Source of the DNA: CALBPI01 sp039814545
GTDB lineage: Bacteria; Pseudomonadota; Gammaproteobacteria; Steroidobacterales; Woeseiaceae
Length of the DNA: 64,000 bases
Direction: 5' to 3'
NCBI GenBank assembly: GCA_039814545.1
Contig: JBCCBB010000005.1
Location: forward strand, 1-64,000
Made by a program: the position numbers and the translations under genes. The first letter of the stretch is position 1. Each line of letters starts with the position of its first letter. The notes beneath the pieces were generated by a model. It had not been told where the DNA came from. It ran no database searches and worked only from the letters and a program-made list of their open reading frames with translations. Shown in pieces: positions 1-8,309 of this stretch.

Positions 1-1
1 C

Positions 2-364
2 GACCTCAACGACTGGGGTTTCGAGCGGTGCTTCGCGTTCATGCAAAGCGTCGGCAACCACTTCATGAAGGCCTACGAGCCGATCGTCGAGCGCCGCCGC
101 AACGACGCCTACACGGACGCCCAACGCCAGTTCCAGCTGTACCGTCGCGGTCGCTACGTCGAGTTCAATCTGGTCTACGACCGCGGCACGTTGTTCGGCT
201 TGCAGTCGGGCGGCCGCACCGAGTCCATTCTCATGTCGCTGCCACCGCAGGTGCGCTGGGAGTACGGCTTCACCCCCGAGGCTGGCACGCGCGAGGCCGA
301 GCTCACCGACTACTGGCTCAAGCCGCACGAGTGGCTCGTGGAGCTTGCGCCCGCCGCGGGCTGA
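2..364 (+). CDS. hemF: Aerobic coproporphyrinogen III oxidase, C-terminal part (gene starts before the window)
   Basis: Oxygen-dependent coproporphyrinogen III oxidase converts coproporphyrinogen III to protoporphyrinogen IX in heme synthesis. Only the last 120 codons are present, with the frame open from base 2. The family blocks are plain: PIVERR, FQLYRRGRYVEFNLVYDRG and FGLQSGGRTESILMSLPP, followed by the conserved RWEY and a terminal KPHEWL. These carry substrate-contacting and dimer-interface residues in known HemF proteins. The stop lies 4 bp before the next ATG. Another heme gene, hemB, lies about 7 kb downstream on the same strand, so the two are not in one operon. Confidence 0.95.
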   Translation, partial: DLNDWGFERCFAFMQSVGNHFMKAYEPIVERRRNDAYTDAQRQFQLYRRGRYVEFNLVYDRGTLFGLQSGGRTESILMSLPPQVRWEYGFTPEAGTREAELTDYWLKPHEWLVELAPAAG

Positions 365-368
365 TCGC

Positions 369-797
369 ATGCCGCGGCCGTTTCACCTGGCACTGCCCGT
401 AGGCGACCTCGGTCCGACGCGGGTGTTCTACACAGCGCTGCTGGGTTGCGCCACGGGCCGCGAGGACGCGCGCTGGGTCGATCTCGATTTCTTCGGCCAC
501 CAGGTGACGCTGCACCTTGTCGACGCGTCCGATGCACCGGCGGCGACGAACGCCGTCGATGGAGACGCCGTGCCCGCGCGCCACTTTGGCATTATTCTCG
601 ACCCGGACGACTGGCAGACCTTGGCGCAGCGGCTCGAGGCGCAGGACGCCGACTTCATCATCCGGCCGCGCACGCGCTTCGCGGGCAGCCCGGGTGAGCA
701 ATCCACATTGTTCGTGCGAGACCCGTCCGGCAACGCGCTCGAGTTCAAGAGCTTCGCCGACGACGCACAGATCTTCGCCAAGGAGGCCAGCGCATGA
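369..797 (+). CDS. VOC (glyoxalase/dioxygenase superfamily) protein
   Basis: A 142-residue single vicinal-oxygen-chelate domain. It begins with the typical HLALPVGDL strand and FYTALLG helix, has HFGIIL in the middle and ends with DPSGNALEFKSF, the usual place of the metal-binding Glu. Candidate metal ligands are the His near residue 5, the His of HFGIIL and the Glu of ALEF. Family members include glyoxalases, ring-cleaving dioxygenases and antibiotic-binding proteins, so the substrate cannot be read from sequence. ATG at 369 is preferred over an upstream TTG at 345 that would overlap hemF. The stop overlaps the next gene by 4 bp (ATGA), indicating translational coupling. Confidence 0.8.
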   Translation: MPRPFHLALPVGDLGPTRVFYTALLGCATGREDARWVDLDFFGHQVTLHLVDASDAPAATNAVDGDAVPARHFGIILDPDDWQTLAQRLEAQDADFIIRPRTRFAGSPGEQSTLFVRDPSGNALEFKSFADDAQIFAKEASA

Positions 798-1507
798 AAC
801 CCACCGCACCACCGCAGCTCGAAGCGCCGTCGCGACTGGCCACCATGGCCGAGCTGCGCGCGCCGCTCGACGCCATCACGCTGGCGCTCAACTTCCCGCG
901 CCTCGTCCACGCACCGCGCGGCGACGGTCGCCCCATCCTGCTGTTGCCGGGCTACCGTGCCGACGCCAACTCCATGTTGCCGCTGCGCGGCTTCCTGCGC
1001 CGGCTGGGCTACGACGCCCGCGACTGGGAGCTCGGGCGCAACACGGGCAACGTCGACAAACTCACGGCGCGCATGCGCGAGGTGGTCGAGGCGCTGTACG
1101 AGGAGCGCGGTGGCGATGCCATCACGCTGATCGGCTGGAGCCTGGGCGGCATCGTCGCCCGCGAACTGGCACGCCTTGAGCCCCAGCGCGTGCGCGAGGT
1201 CATCACGATGGGTTCGCCCATCGTCGGTGGCCCGAAGTACACGGCCGTCGGTCGTCGATTTGCCGACAGCAACACTCTGGACCTCGACGCCTTTGAGCAC
1301 CAAATCCACGAGCGCAACAGCCTGGGATTCGATCAACCCGTGACCTCGATCTACAGCCGCTTCGACGGCGTTGTCGGCTGGCAGGCCAGTGTCGATGTCT
1401 ACAACCCGCAAGCCCGCAACATCGAGGTCGCGTCATCGCATTTCGGGCTGGGCATCAACGGCGCCGTGTGGCGGATCATCGCGGAGACCCTGGCCGGCGA
1501 CGACTAG
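794..1507 (+). CDS. Alpha/beta hydrolase (lipase/esterase-like)
   Basis: A 237-residue alpha/beta hydrolase without a signal peptide. The nucleophile elbow GWSLGG places the serine at residue 116. An oxyanion-type ILLLPGYRAD segment follows the first strands, and a C-terminal SSHFGLGIN supplies the likely catalytic His. Conservation of GYRADANSM and the spacing resemble esterase/lipase-like proteins of Proteobacteria, but the substrate is unknown. It is translationally coupled to the VOC gene by a 4-bp overlap, so the two may act on related small molecules; that link is inference. Confidence 0.8.
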   Translation: MKPTAPPQLEAPSRLATMAELRAPLDAITLALNFPRLVHAPRGDGRPILLLPGYRADANSMLPLRGFLRRLGYDARDWELGRNTGNVDKLTARMREVVEALYEERGGDAITLIGWSLGGIVARELARLEPQRVREVITMGSPIVGGPKYTAVGRRFADSNTLDLDAFEHQIHERNSLGFDQPVTSIYSRFDGVVGWQASVDVYNPQARNIEVASSHFGLGINGAVWRIIAETLAGDD

Positions 1508-1544
1508 GACATTTCTTTACAGTTCGCTGTGGAATAATCGCCTC

Positions 1545-4500
1545 ATGCGACGTCTCGCCTTTATCGTTCTTTTTTCCCTGCTGGGTGCAGCCCCCGCCGC
1601 AGCGGAAATCTCGAGCCTGGGCCCCCAGGCCACGGCTGTGGGCGCCGATGGGCGCGCCACCTACATCGTGCAGCTGGCGGCGCCCGCCGCACTCGCCCGT
1701 TCGGGCCGCGCACCGCGTGACGGCCAACTGCCGCTCAAGCCTGGGGCAAACGTCGCGGAACCGCGTAAGGACAGCCGCGTGGCAAGCGCTGCCGCCGTGG
1801 TCGAGTCAGAACAGCAGTCGCTGCTTAGGCGCGCGGGTATCACGAGTCCGGCGCTGCATCACTACCGCTACGTATTCAATGGCTTCGCGGTCCGCCTGAC
1901 ACCCGGTGAGGCGGCACGGCTACGCAGCCAGGATGGCGTCGCTGCCGTCTTCGCCGATGCCTCACGCTCGATCACGACCAACGCAAGCCCGTCGTGGCTG
2001 GGCCTCTTCGACAACACGAACGGCTTGTCTGGCGCCAATGGGCTCACGGGTGAAGACGTCGTCATTGGCATCGTCGATTCCGGCATCACACCTGAGGCCG
2101 AGAGCTTCAGGGACACCCGTGAGGCAGACCGACCCCGCGCCTGCCGATCTGAGTGGGCACGCGTCTCGTTGCTCGGTCGATGGCTCTGCGCCCGTTACCG
2201 TCGCCGTCCCCCTGTGCTCTTTTTCGATCCGCCCGAAAATTGGGGCGGCGCTTGCATTGCCGGCGAGCGGTTCACGGCCGAGGACTGCAACAACAAGCTC
2301 ATTGGCGCGCGGTTCTACCCCGAAGGCGCACAGGCAACGGGGCAGCTCGATGCCGGGGAGATCCTTTCGGCGCGCGACGCTGACGGCCATGGCACGCACA
2401 TCGCCGCCACGGCTGCAGGCAACCCTGTGCGCGCGATCCTGAACGGCAGCGACGTCGACGGCATTCGCGGCATCGCACCCCGCGCGCGAATTGCGGCGTA
2501 CAAGGCCTGCTGGCTACGACCCGGTGCCACGCGCGCGAGTTGCCAAGTGTCCGACCTCGTACGTGCCATCGACGACGCCGTGGCCGACGGCGTCGACATC
2601 ATCAACTACTCGATTGGAACCAACACGGAAACGCTCGCCAATGCCGATGACGTCGCCCTGCTCGAGGCCACACGCGCCGGCGTACTCGTCGTCGTAGCTG
2701 CAGGCAACAACGGGCCCTTGTTGGGTACCGTGGGCTCGCCAGCCGCATCGCCCTGGGTGATCTCTGTCGCCGCAACCAGCCGCACAGGCTCGCGCTTTCG
2801 CGAAGCCAGCGAAATCCTTACACCGCCCTCGCTCGCGGGTCGCTACGCGAGCCTCGAGGCGCAGTTCACGCCGCAACTCACGGACACAGGAAGCATCACC
2901 GCCAACGTCGTGCGCGTCGATGATGGTGACACGGCTTCACCCGCAGGTGAGGCGGGGAGCATTCGCGACGGCTGTCAGACGCTGACAAACGCCAACGAGA
3001 TCGACGGCCGCATCGCACTAATCGCACGCGGCGCGTGTACGTTCGATGAAAAAATCACCAACGCAGAAGCGGCGGGCGCCGTCGCCGCGATCGTCTTCAA
3101 TACGACGGGCGACCCTGTGCTCATGGTTGGGGACGGCACCGACATCAACATCCCCGCTGTGTCGATCGGCGCCGCCGACGCCACGCTGATCGTCGACGCA
3201 CTCGCTGACGGCGAAACGGTGCAGGCGACACTGGCCGCCGGCTTATTCCTCACGGAATCCGATCCAGGCAACCGCGTGGCCAATTTCTCATCACGCGGTC
3301 CGTCGCTTGCCGCGCAGGCCGTGCTCAAGCCCGACGTGGCCGCGCCCGGCGTGGATATCCTCTCGGCGTTTTCGCCTGACGTCGCCAACGGCACCCCGGG
3401 CCAGCGGTTCGGCTACCTGTCGGGCACTTCCATGGCGGCACCGCATGTCGCGGGCGTCGCGGCCCTACTCGCGGAAGCCCATCCCGAGTGGACGCCTGAC
3501 ATGCTGCGCTCCGCGCTCATGACCACAGCGCGCCAGGACATCGTGACGGCCGATGGGCTGAATGAAGCCACACCGTTTGATATCGGCGCCGGTCACATCG
3601 TACCCAACGCGGCGCGCACGCCGGGGCTCGTGTACGCGGCGACGGGCGCAGACTACGACGCCTTTGTGTGCGGCATCGATGACTACCCGATTGACGCGGT
3701 GCGGTGCGACGCATTGGCCGCCGCGGGTGCGAGCTTCGACCCCCAGGCACTCAACCAGCCCGCTGTTGCGATTCCTGAGCTGACGGGCACGCGGACCATC
3801 ACTCGGACCGTTACCGCCACGCGCGCCGGCAACTGGCGCGCCCGGTTGCTCGTTCCAATCGGCTTCACGGCCAGCGTAACGCCGGGCACCTTGAGCCTTG
3901 CCGCGGGGGAGTCCGCGCAGTACGCCGTCACACTGACGGCCGTCGACGCGGCACCGGGCCCCTGGTACGCGGGCGCCGTCGAGTGGATCGAAAGCGACGA
4001 TGCCGTGACGCGTATTCCGCTCGTTGCGAGGCCCGTCGAACTCTCTGCACCGCGCGAGCTCAGTGGCGCTGGTGGCAGCGGCAGTGTCGATTTCGACCTC
4101 TCGTTTGGATTTTCGGGCGGCTACTCCGCCAGCGTTTTCGGACTCAAACCGGCAACACTGAACGCCGGCAGTGTCGCCAATGACCCGACGCGTACGTTTA
4201 CGCCGCGCAATGGCAGTGGTGTCGTTGGCTACTCGCTGAATGTCCCTGACGGATCGCTGTACCTGCGCCTAAGCTTGTTCGACAGCGACACCGATGGCGA
4301 CGACGACCTCGACCTGTATCTCTTCTTCTGCCCAACGCCCGGCAATTGCGAGCGCGTCGATGAAAGTGGCAGTGCCACCTCTGCGGAGCAAATCGACGTT
4401 GCAGGGCCGGCGCCCGGCGCTTACGAAGTCTATGTGCACGGGTTCGAAACGGATGAGGTCAGCGGCGGACCCGGCGCGAACTTCACGTTGTCGACTTGGC

Positions 4501-4688
4501 TTGTGACCAACACCGACCAACCCGGCAACCTGACCATCAACGGGCCCAGCCTCGTTAGCCGGGGCACCACGGAAACCTACAGCGCCGACTGGCAGACGTT
4601 AGTCTCAGGCAATCGTTACTTCGGCATCGTGGTTCACGAGGCCAACAACGAGGCGGTCGCGCTTACGCGCATCCGGGTCACCAACTAG
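1545..4688 (+). CDS. Secreted subtilisin-like serine protease (S8) with PA domain insert
   Basis: A 1047-residue exported protease. ATG at 1545 gives a clean signal peptide (RRLAFIVLFSLLGAAPAAA); the reading frame stays open upstream but that part overlaps the previous gene. An inhibitor-I9-like propeptide (HHYRYVFNGFAVRL) precedes the S8 catalytic domain, with Asp178 (GIVDSGI), His282 (DADGHGTH) and Ser629 (SGTSMAAPHVAG). A protease-associated domain (GRIALIARGACTFDEKI) is inserted before the Ser block, as in plant-type and vibrio subtilases. An Fn3-like segment and a C-terminal beta-rich, Asp-rich region (DSDTDGDDDLDLYLF) resembling a PPC domain follow. Probably secreted for extracellular proteolysis. 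Confidence 0.92.
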   Translation: MRRLAFIVLFSLLGAAPAAAEISSLGPQATAVGADGRATYIVQLAAPAALARSGRAPRDGQLPLKPGANVAEPRKDSRVASAAAVVESEQQSLLRRAGITSPALHHYRYVFNGFAVRLTPGEAARLRSQDGVAAVFADASRSITTNASPSWLGLFDNTNGLSGANGLTGEDVVIGIVDSGITPEAESFRDTREADRPRACRSEWARVSLLGRWLCARYRRRPPVLFFDPPENWGGACIAGERFTAEDCNNKLIGARFYPEGAQATGQLDAGEILSARDADGHGTHIAATAAGNPVRAILNGSDVDGIRGIAPRARIAAYKACWLRPGATRASCQVSDLVRAIDDAVADGVDIINYSIGTNTETLANADDVALLEATRAGVLVVVAAGNNGPLLGTVGSPAASPWVISVAATSRTGSRFREASEILTPPSLAGRYASLEAQFTPQLTDTGSITANVVRVDDGDTASPAGEAGSIRDGCQTLTNANEIDGRIALIARGACTFDEKITNAEAAGAVAAIVFNTTGDPVLMVGDGTDINIPAVSIGAADATLIVDALADGETVQATLAAGLFLTESDPGNRVANFSSRGPSLAAQAVLKPDVAAPGVDILSAFSPDVANGTPGQRFGYLSGTSMAAPHVAGVAALLAEAHPEWTPDMLRSALMTTARQDIVTADGLNEATPFDIGAGHIVPNAARTPGLVYAATGADYDAFVCGIDDYPIDAVRCDALAAAGASFDPQALNQPAVAIPELTGTRTITRTVTATRAGNWRARLLVPIGFTASVTPGTLSLAAGESAQYAVTLTAVDAAPGPWYAGAVEWIESDDAVTRIPLVARPVELSAPRELSGAGGSGSVDFDLSFGFSGGYSASVFGLKPATLNAGSVANDPTRTFTPRNGSGVVGYSLNVPDGSLYLRLSLFDSDTDGDDDLDLYLFFCPTPGNCERVDESGSATSAEQIDVAGPAPGAYEVYVHGFETDEVSGGPGANFTLSTWLVTNTDQPGNLTINGPSLVSRGTTETYSADWQTLVSGNRYFGIVVHEANNEAVALTRIRVTN

Positions 4689-4690
4689 GC

Positions 4691-5299
4691 TCAGAACGCC
4701 TCGCCCAGCTCGGCGCACACGGCGTAACGCGGGCAGTCGACAACGTGGTCGTTGACCATGCCCACGGCCTGCATGAACGCGTACATCGTGGTCGACCCGA
4801 CGAACTTGAAACCGCGCCGCTTGAGGTCTTTCGAGAAGGTGTCCGACACGGGCGAGGTCGCGGGGCAGTCCGACTGGATGCGCCAGGCGTTTTGCACGGG
4901 CCGACCGTCGACGAAATCCCAGACATAGTTGGCGAAGCTGCCCATCGTGGCCTGCACCTCGAGAAACGCACGCGCATTGCCGATCGTCGACTCGATCTTG
5001 GCGCGGTTGCGGACAATGCCCGCGTCTTCGCGCAGACGCGCCGCGTCGTCGTCATCGAACCCGGCGATGCGACTGGCATCGAAATGTGCAAACGCATGCC
5101 GATAGCCCTCGCGCTTGTTCAGAATCGTGGCCCACGACAGTCCGGCCTGGGCCGTCTCGAGCACCAGAAATTCGAACAGGATGGCGTCATCGCGAACGGG
5201 CACGCCCCATTCCTCATCGTGATAGGCCAGGTAGACGTCGTTGACGCCCAGCGCCCAGGGACAGGTGCCGGGGTGCGCATCGGGGGGGGAACTACTCAT
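4691..5299 (-). CDS. tag: DNA-3-methyladenine glycosylase I
   Basis: A 202-residue base-excision repair enzyme that removes 3-methyladenine. It has the family start CPWALGVNDVYLAYHDEEWG, the block LFEFLVLETAQAGLSW with the likely catalytic Glu48, and the zinc ligands expected for Tag (Cys13, His27, His185 and Cys189, the last two in DHVVDCPRY). Length is close to the E. coli enzyme (187). It is convergent with the subtilase gene, separated by 2 bp, and lies downstream of the DUF3379 gene on the same strand with a 275-bp gap, so it probably has its own promoter there. Confidence 0.95.
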   Translation of the reverse strand: MSSSPPDAHPGTCPWALGVNDVYLAYHDEEWGVPVRDDAILFEFLVLETAQAGLSWATILNKREGYRHAFAHFDASRIAGFDDDDAARLREDAGIVRNRAKIESTIGNARAFLEVQATMGSFANYVWDFVDGRPVQNAWRIQSDCPATSPVSDTFSKDLKRRGFKFVGSTTMYAFMQAVGMVNDHVVDCPRYAVCAELGEAF

Positions 5300-5574
5300 A
5301 GCGGGCTCTCGCGGCGGTGGGCATTATCGGGATGAAAATTCTCGCCCAGCCGGGGGCCGCACGCACGTGCAGAACCGGGTCGGGCGGGCACAAAACGTGC
5401 TCAAAGAGAGCCTGCGCGCGGCTCAACTGCATGCAGCACCTCCTGAGCCAGCTCGACGACCCGGGTAAGGAGCCGAGCGTCGTGCACGGCCCGGACCCGC
5501 TCATCGTCGGGACGCCGGCACAGCTTATCGAGAAAGACGCCCACCTCTGGGAGTGAGCGCCCGGGCGGGCTCGC
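5300..5574. other. 275-bp gap between tag and the DUF3379 gene, with one weak small open frame
   Basis: No recognisable gene. On the minus strand, an open frame continues in the same phase as the DUF3379 gene after its stop. It runs from a GTG at 5544 to a TGA at 5401 (47 codons) and contains an amphipathic stretch DERVRAVHDARLLTRVVELA. Its third-position GC is roughly 70 percent. I cannot match it to a family and it has no clear ribosome binding site. The part near 5300-5400 should carry the tag promoter, but I see no convincing consensus. Confidence 0.3.
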
Positions 5575-6582
5575 CTAGGTCGAAAAGCGCAGGTTGCTGT
5601 CCGCCATCTCGCGGACGGCATCGACACTGGCCGCGTCGCGACCGATGATCGCGATGCTGCCCGATTCACCGACAGGCAGCAGCACACCCTCTAGGCCGTC
5701 ACGCGAATAGGACACCGGTGCCTTGAGATCCTTGTGCGGCAGGATCAGCACCGTGACCGGGCCGTTCTTACCCTGCACCACGAGGTGCGGCACGCTCTCG
5801 CCGTCGATCACGCAGTTCTTGGCGTAGCTCACCAGGCCGGGTGCATCATTGCGCGTCATGTTCACGCCCGCTGGCTGCAGCGCAGCCGAGAACATGCCAT
5901 CGTCGACGGCAACACTGGCCGGGCTCATGAAGCCGAGCTCATGCTCGATGTGATCGAACACCTCAGCGGCCAGTGCCTCACCGTCAGGGTCAATAATCTC
6001 GGCTGGCGGGCGCAGAACGAACACGGCCACGAGCGCCACAGCGGCGGCCAGGCTCGCGAACGCGGGCCAGCGGTACATGCTGCTGCCGCGCGATTCAGTC
6101 GGCTTGCCGGGGAACGCGACAACGTTGCCCTCACGACCGACCTCTCGAGCTTCGGCGAGCGCTTCAATGTCCGGCATGTCACCCGTCAACGATGGCGGCA
6201 CGGGTACCGACATGGCCGCAGACAGTCGCAACTCCATGGCCTTAACGCGCGCAAGAAAGGCCGCGCACTCAGGGTCTGAGGCAACCTTCTCCAGAATCTC
6301 GGGGGTCTCACGGTGAGGCTCCGCCAGCACGGCCTCTTTGAAATCAGCCGTGCTCATGCGACCGACTTCCCGGGCTTCGGCGAGCGCCTCGATGTCGGGC
6401 ATCTCACCCGTCAGCGACGGCGGCACCGGCACCGACATGGCGGCCGACAGCTTGAGCTCCATCGCCTGCACGCGCGCGAGAAAGGCCGCGCACTCAGGGT
6501 CTGAGGCGGCCTTTGCCATAATCTCGGGCGCCTCGCTGCTGGGCTCCGCGAGTACGGCCTTTTTGAACGCTTCGAAATTCAT
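5575..6582 (-). CDS. DUF3379-type anti-sigma-like membrane protein with duplicated N-terminal domain
   Basis: A 335-residue protein with two consecutive 75-residue cytoplasmic units, one transmembrane helix near residues 173-191 (FASLAAAVALVAVFVL) and a C-terminal extracytoplasmic domain. Each unit holds DPECAAFLARV and AAMSVPVPPSL, the block seen in DUF3379 proteins. DUF3379 genes typically lie directly downstream of an ECF-type sigma gene, as here (14-bp gap), so a role as regulator of that sigma factor is likely but unproven. It lacks the usual HXXXCXXC zinc motif of ZAS anti-sigma factors; each unit has a single Cys. Confidence 0.75.
   Translation of the reverse strand: MNFEAFKKAVLAEPSSEAPEIMAKAASDPECAAFLARVQAMELKLSAAMSVPVPPSLTGEMPDIEALAEAREVGRMSTADFKEAVLAEPHRETPEILEKVASDPECAAFLARVKAMELRLSAAMSVPVPPSLTGDMPDIEALAEAREVGREGNVVAFPGKPTESRGSSMYRWPAFASLAAAVALVAVFVLRPPAEIIDPDGEALAAEVFDHIEHELGFMSPASVAVDDGMFSAALQPAGVNMTRNDAPGLVSYAKNCVIDGESVPHLVVQGKNGPVTVLILPHKDLKAPVSYSRDGLEGVLLPVGESGSIAIIGRDAASVDAVREMADSNLRFST
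6133..6582 (-). repeat. Direct tandem duplication of 225 bp (two 75-codon units) inside the DUF3379 gene
   Basis: Units 6358-6582 and 6133-6357 each begin with ATG and end with the codons for AREVGR. After the first five residues, 60 of 70 positions are identical between the two units, and the DNA is visibly similar throughout. The duplication therefore starts exactly at the initiation codon and keeps frame. Confidence 0.9.
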
Positions 6583-6596
6583 CTCGTTCGCTTGCT

Positions 6597-7121
6597 CTAA
6601 TCGGCCTCGGGCTCGCCGAGGTCGAAGTTCTCAATCAGTTTTTTCCTCGCCCGGTGCAGCCGGGTAAGCACGGCACCATTAGTAAGACCCATGATGTCGG
6701 CAATTTCTTTCGTCGAATGCCCCAAAACCACCTGCAGCACCAGCGGCTCGCGGTAATCGGGCTCCAGTTCGCCAATGGCCTTGTGCAAGTCGTCCTGGTC
6801 CGTGGAATCCTCGCTCGAGATCTGCAGCGTGGGCGCACCCACCAGCTCGTCGATATCCACAGTTTCGTGACGCTTGCGCTCAAAGAACCGCGCGTTCTCG
6901 CGCCGCACGATGGTCAGCAGCCACGGCTTGGCGGCGGCGTCCTCGCGCAGGTTGTCCAGCGAGCGCCAGGCCCGGACCATGGCGTCTTGCACCACGTCTT
7001 CGGCCAGCGCCGCGTCCCCGTTCAGCCAGTAGGCGTATCGGAACAGGTCCGCCCTGTGCGCACCGACCAATCGGTCGTAGCGCCGTTTACGTTCTAAATC
7101 AGCCTTGGCGGCTTGTGACAT
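6597..7121 (-). CDS. ECF-type RNA polymerase sigma factor
   Basis: A 174-residue sigma-70 family protein with region 2 (RADLFRYAYWLNGDAALAED and VVQDAMVRAWRSLDNL) and region 4 (LEPDYREPLVLQVV, then HSTKEIADIMGLTNGAVLTR). A short linker of about 30 residues replaces regions 3 and 1, as in extracytoplasmic-function sigma factors. It is the first gene of a two-gene unit with the DUF3379 partner. A 16-bp palindrome 39 bp upstream of its start may be an operator. The regulated genes are not evident here. Confidence 0.9.
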   Translation of the reverse strand: MSQAAKADLERKRRYDRLVGAHRADLFRYAYWLNGDAALAEDVVQDAMVRAWRSLDNLREDAAAKPWLLTIVRRENARFFERKRHETVDIDELVGAPTLQISSEDSTDQDDLHKAIGELEPDYREPLVLQVVLGHSTKEIADIMGLTNGAVLTRLHRARKKLIENFDLGEPEAD

Positions 7122-7159
7122 CTCTAGACCTGCTCTCGGGCCGATTCATTACCGGAAAT

Positions 7160-7175
7160 TCGAAACAATTTTCGA
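7160..7175. promoter_or_regulatory. Perfect palindrome TCGAAA-N4-TTTCGA between the sigma gene and hemB
   Basis: TCGAAA, the spacer CAAT, then TTTCGA form a perfect 16-bp dyad in the 150-bp divergent intergenic region, 39 bp from the sigma factor start and 97 bp from hemB. The AT-rich dyad contrasts with its GC-rich surroundings, which fits a transcription factor site. The factor is unknown. Confidence 0.35.
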
Positions 7176-7203
7176 CACCCGGTGCCGTCCTTCGCCGGCG
7201 CGC

Positions 7204-7233
7204 TTTACTTTACTTGGACACGCCGGGTGATAA
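7204..7233 (+). promoter_or_regulatory. Possible sigma-70 promoter for hemB
   Basis: TTTACT at 7204-7209 and TGATAA at 7228-7233 are 18 bp apart. This would start transcription near 7240, about 30 bp before hemB. Matches to consensus are partial, so it is a candidate only. Confidence 0.25.
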
Positions 7234-7271
7234 CAGCCACAATCTAAAGAGAAAACGGTGCCCAAACCCGC

Positions 7272-8279
7272 ATGCATAACGACAAGACACCCGGTTTCCC
7301 GCTGACGCGCATGCGTCGCCGCCGTCGCCATGGCTGGCTCCGGGAAATGCTCGCCGAGCACCGGCTCGACGCCAGCGACTTCATCTACCCCGTATTCGTC
7401 ACTGACGGCGAGGGCATCGCCGAGGCCGTGCCCTCGATGCCCGGCGTCTCGCGGCGCAGCATCGACGTGCTCGCGGAGCACCTGGGCGATGTTGCAGCGG
7501 CGGGCATCCCAGCTGTCGTCCTCTTTCCGGTCATCGAGGCCGGGCTCAAGAGCGAAGACGGCGACGAGTGCCACAATCCGGACGGGCTGGTGCCCCGAAC
7601 GATTCGCGCCATCAAGCAGACCTACCCCGATCTCGGCGTCATCACTGACGTCGCACTCGACCCCTACACGACTCACGGCCAGGACGGCATCATCGACGAG
7701 ACGGGCTACGTCCTCAACGACGTGACCGTGTCGATGCTCGAACGCCAGGCGGTCTCGCACGCTGACGCCGGTGCCGACATTGTGGCGCCGTCGGACATGA
7801 TGGACGGCCGCATTGGTGCCATCCGCCGGGCGCTCGAGGTCAACGGCCACATCAACACGCTCGTGCTGTCTTACGCCGCCAAGTACGCCTCGTGCTACTA
7901 CGGGCCCTTCCGCGACGCCGTGGGTTCGGCAGGCAACCTGGGCGGTGGCGGCAAACACAGCTACCAGATGGACCCGGCCAACGGGCGCGAGGCCATGCAC
8001 GAGGTCAGCCTGGACATCGACGAGGGCGCCGACATCGTCATGGTGAAACCTGCGCTGCCCTATCTCGACGTCATCCGTCGCATTACGGCCGAGTTCGAGA
8101 CACCCGTCACGGCCTACCAGGTCAGTGGCGAATACGCTCAGATCAAAGCCGCCGGCGCCAACGGCTGGCTCGATGAACGCCAGGCCGCACTGGAGGCCCT
8201 GTTGTCGATCAAGCGCGCCGGCGCCCGGGCGATCCTGACCTATTACGCACTTGATGCGGTAGGCTGGCTCAACGATTAA
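7272..8279 (+). CDS. hemB: Porphobilinogen synthase (delta-aminolevulinic acid dehydratase)
   Basis: A 335-residue cytoplasmic enzyme that condenses two 5-aminolevulinate molecules into porphobilinogen for heme. The two Schiff-base lysines are Lys204 (SYAAKYAS) and Lys259 (MVKPALPYLD). The metal loop reads DVALDPYTTHGQDG, with Asp and Thr where zinc enzymes carry cysteines, so this is the magnesium/metal-independent class seen in Pseudomonas-type HemB. The N-terminal arm (TRMRRRRRHGWLREML) is also typical. aroE follows 30 bp downstream on the same strand, so the two are probably co-transcribed. Confidence 0.97.
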   Translation: MHNDKTPGFPLTRMRRRRRHGWLREMLAEHRLDASDFIYPVFVTDGEGIAEAVPSMPGVSRRSIDVLAEHLGDVAAAGIPAVVLFPVIEAGLKSEDGDECHNPDGLVPRTIRAIKQTYPDLGVITDVALDPYTTHGQDGIIDETGYVLNDVTVSMLERQAVSHADAGADIVAPSDMMDGRIGAIRRALEVNGHINTLVLSYAAKYASCYYGPFRDAVGSAGNLGGGGKHSYQMDPANGREAMHEVSLDIDEGADIVMVKPALPYLDVIRRITAEFETPVTAYQVSGEYAQIKAAGANGWLDERQAALEALLSIKRAGARAILTYYALDAVGWLND

Positions 8280-8309
8280 GCACTTGCAGGGACGAGGAGC
8301 ACAACCGCT

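Noticed and set aside
428..1411. 327-codon minus-strand frame opposite the VOC and hydrolase genes
   Set aside because: Shadow frame; both plus-strand genes have clear family motifs and a coupled ATGA overlap.
1508..1544. Possible -10 (AATAAT) before the subtilase gene
   Set aside because: No acceptable -35 at 16-18 bp spacing.
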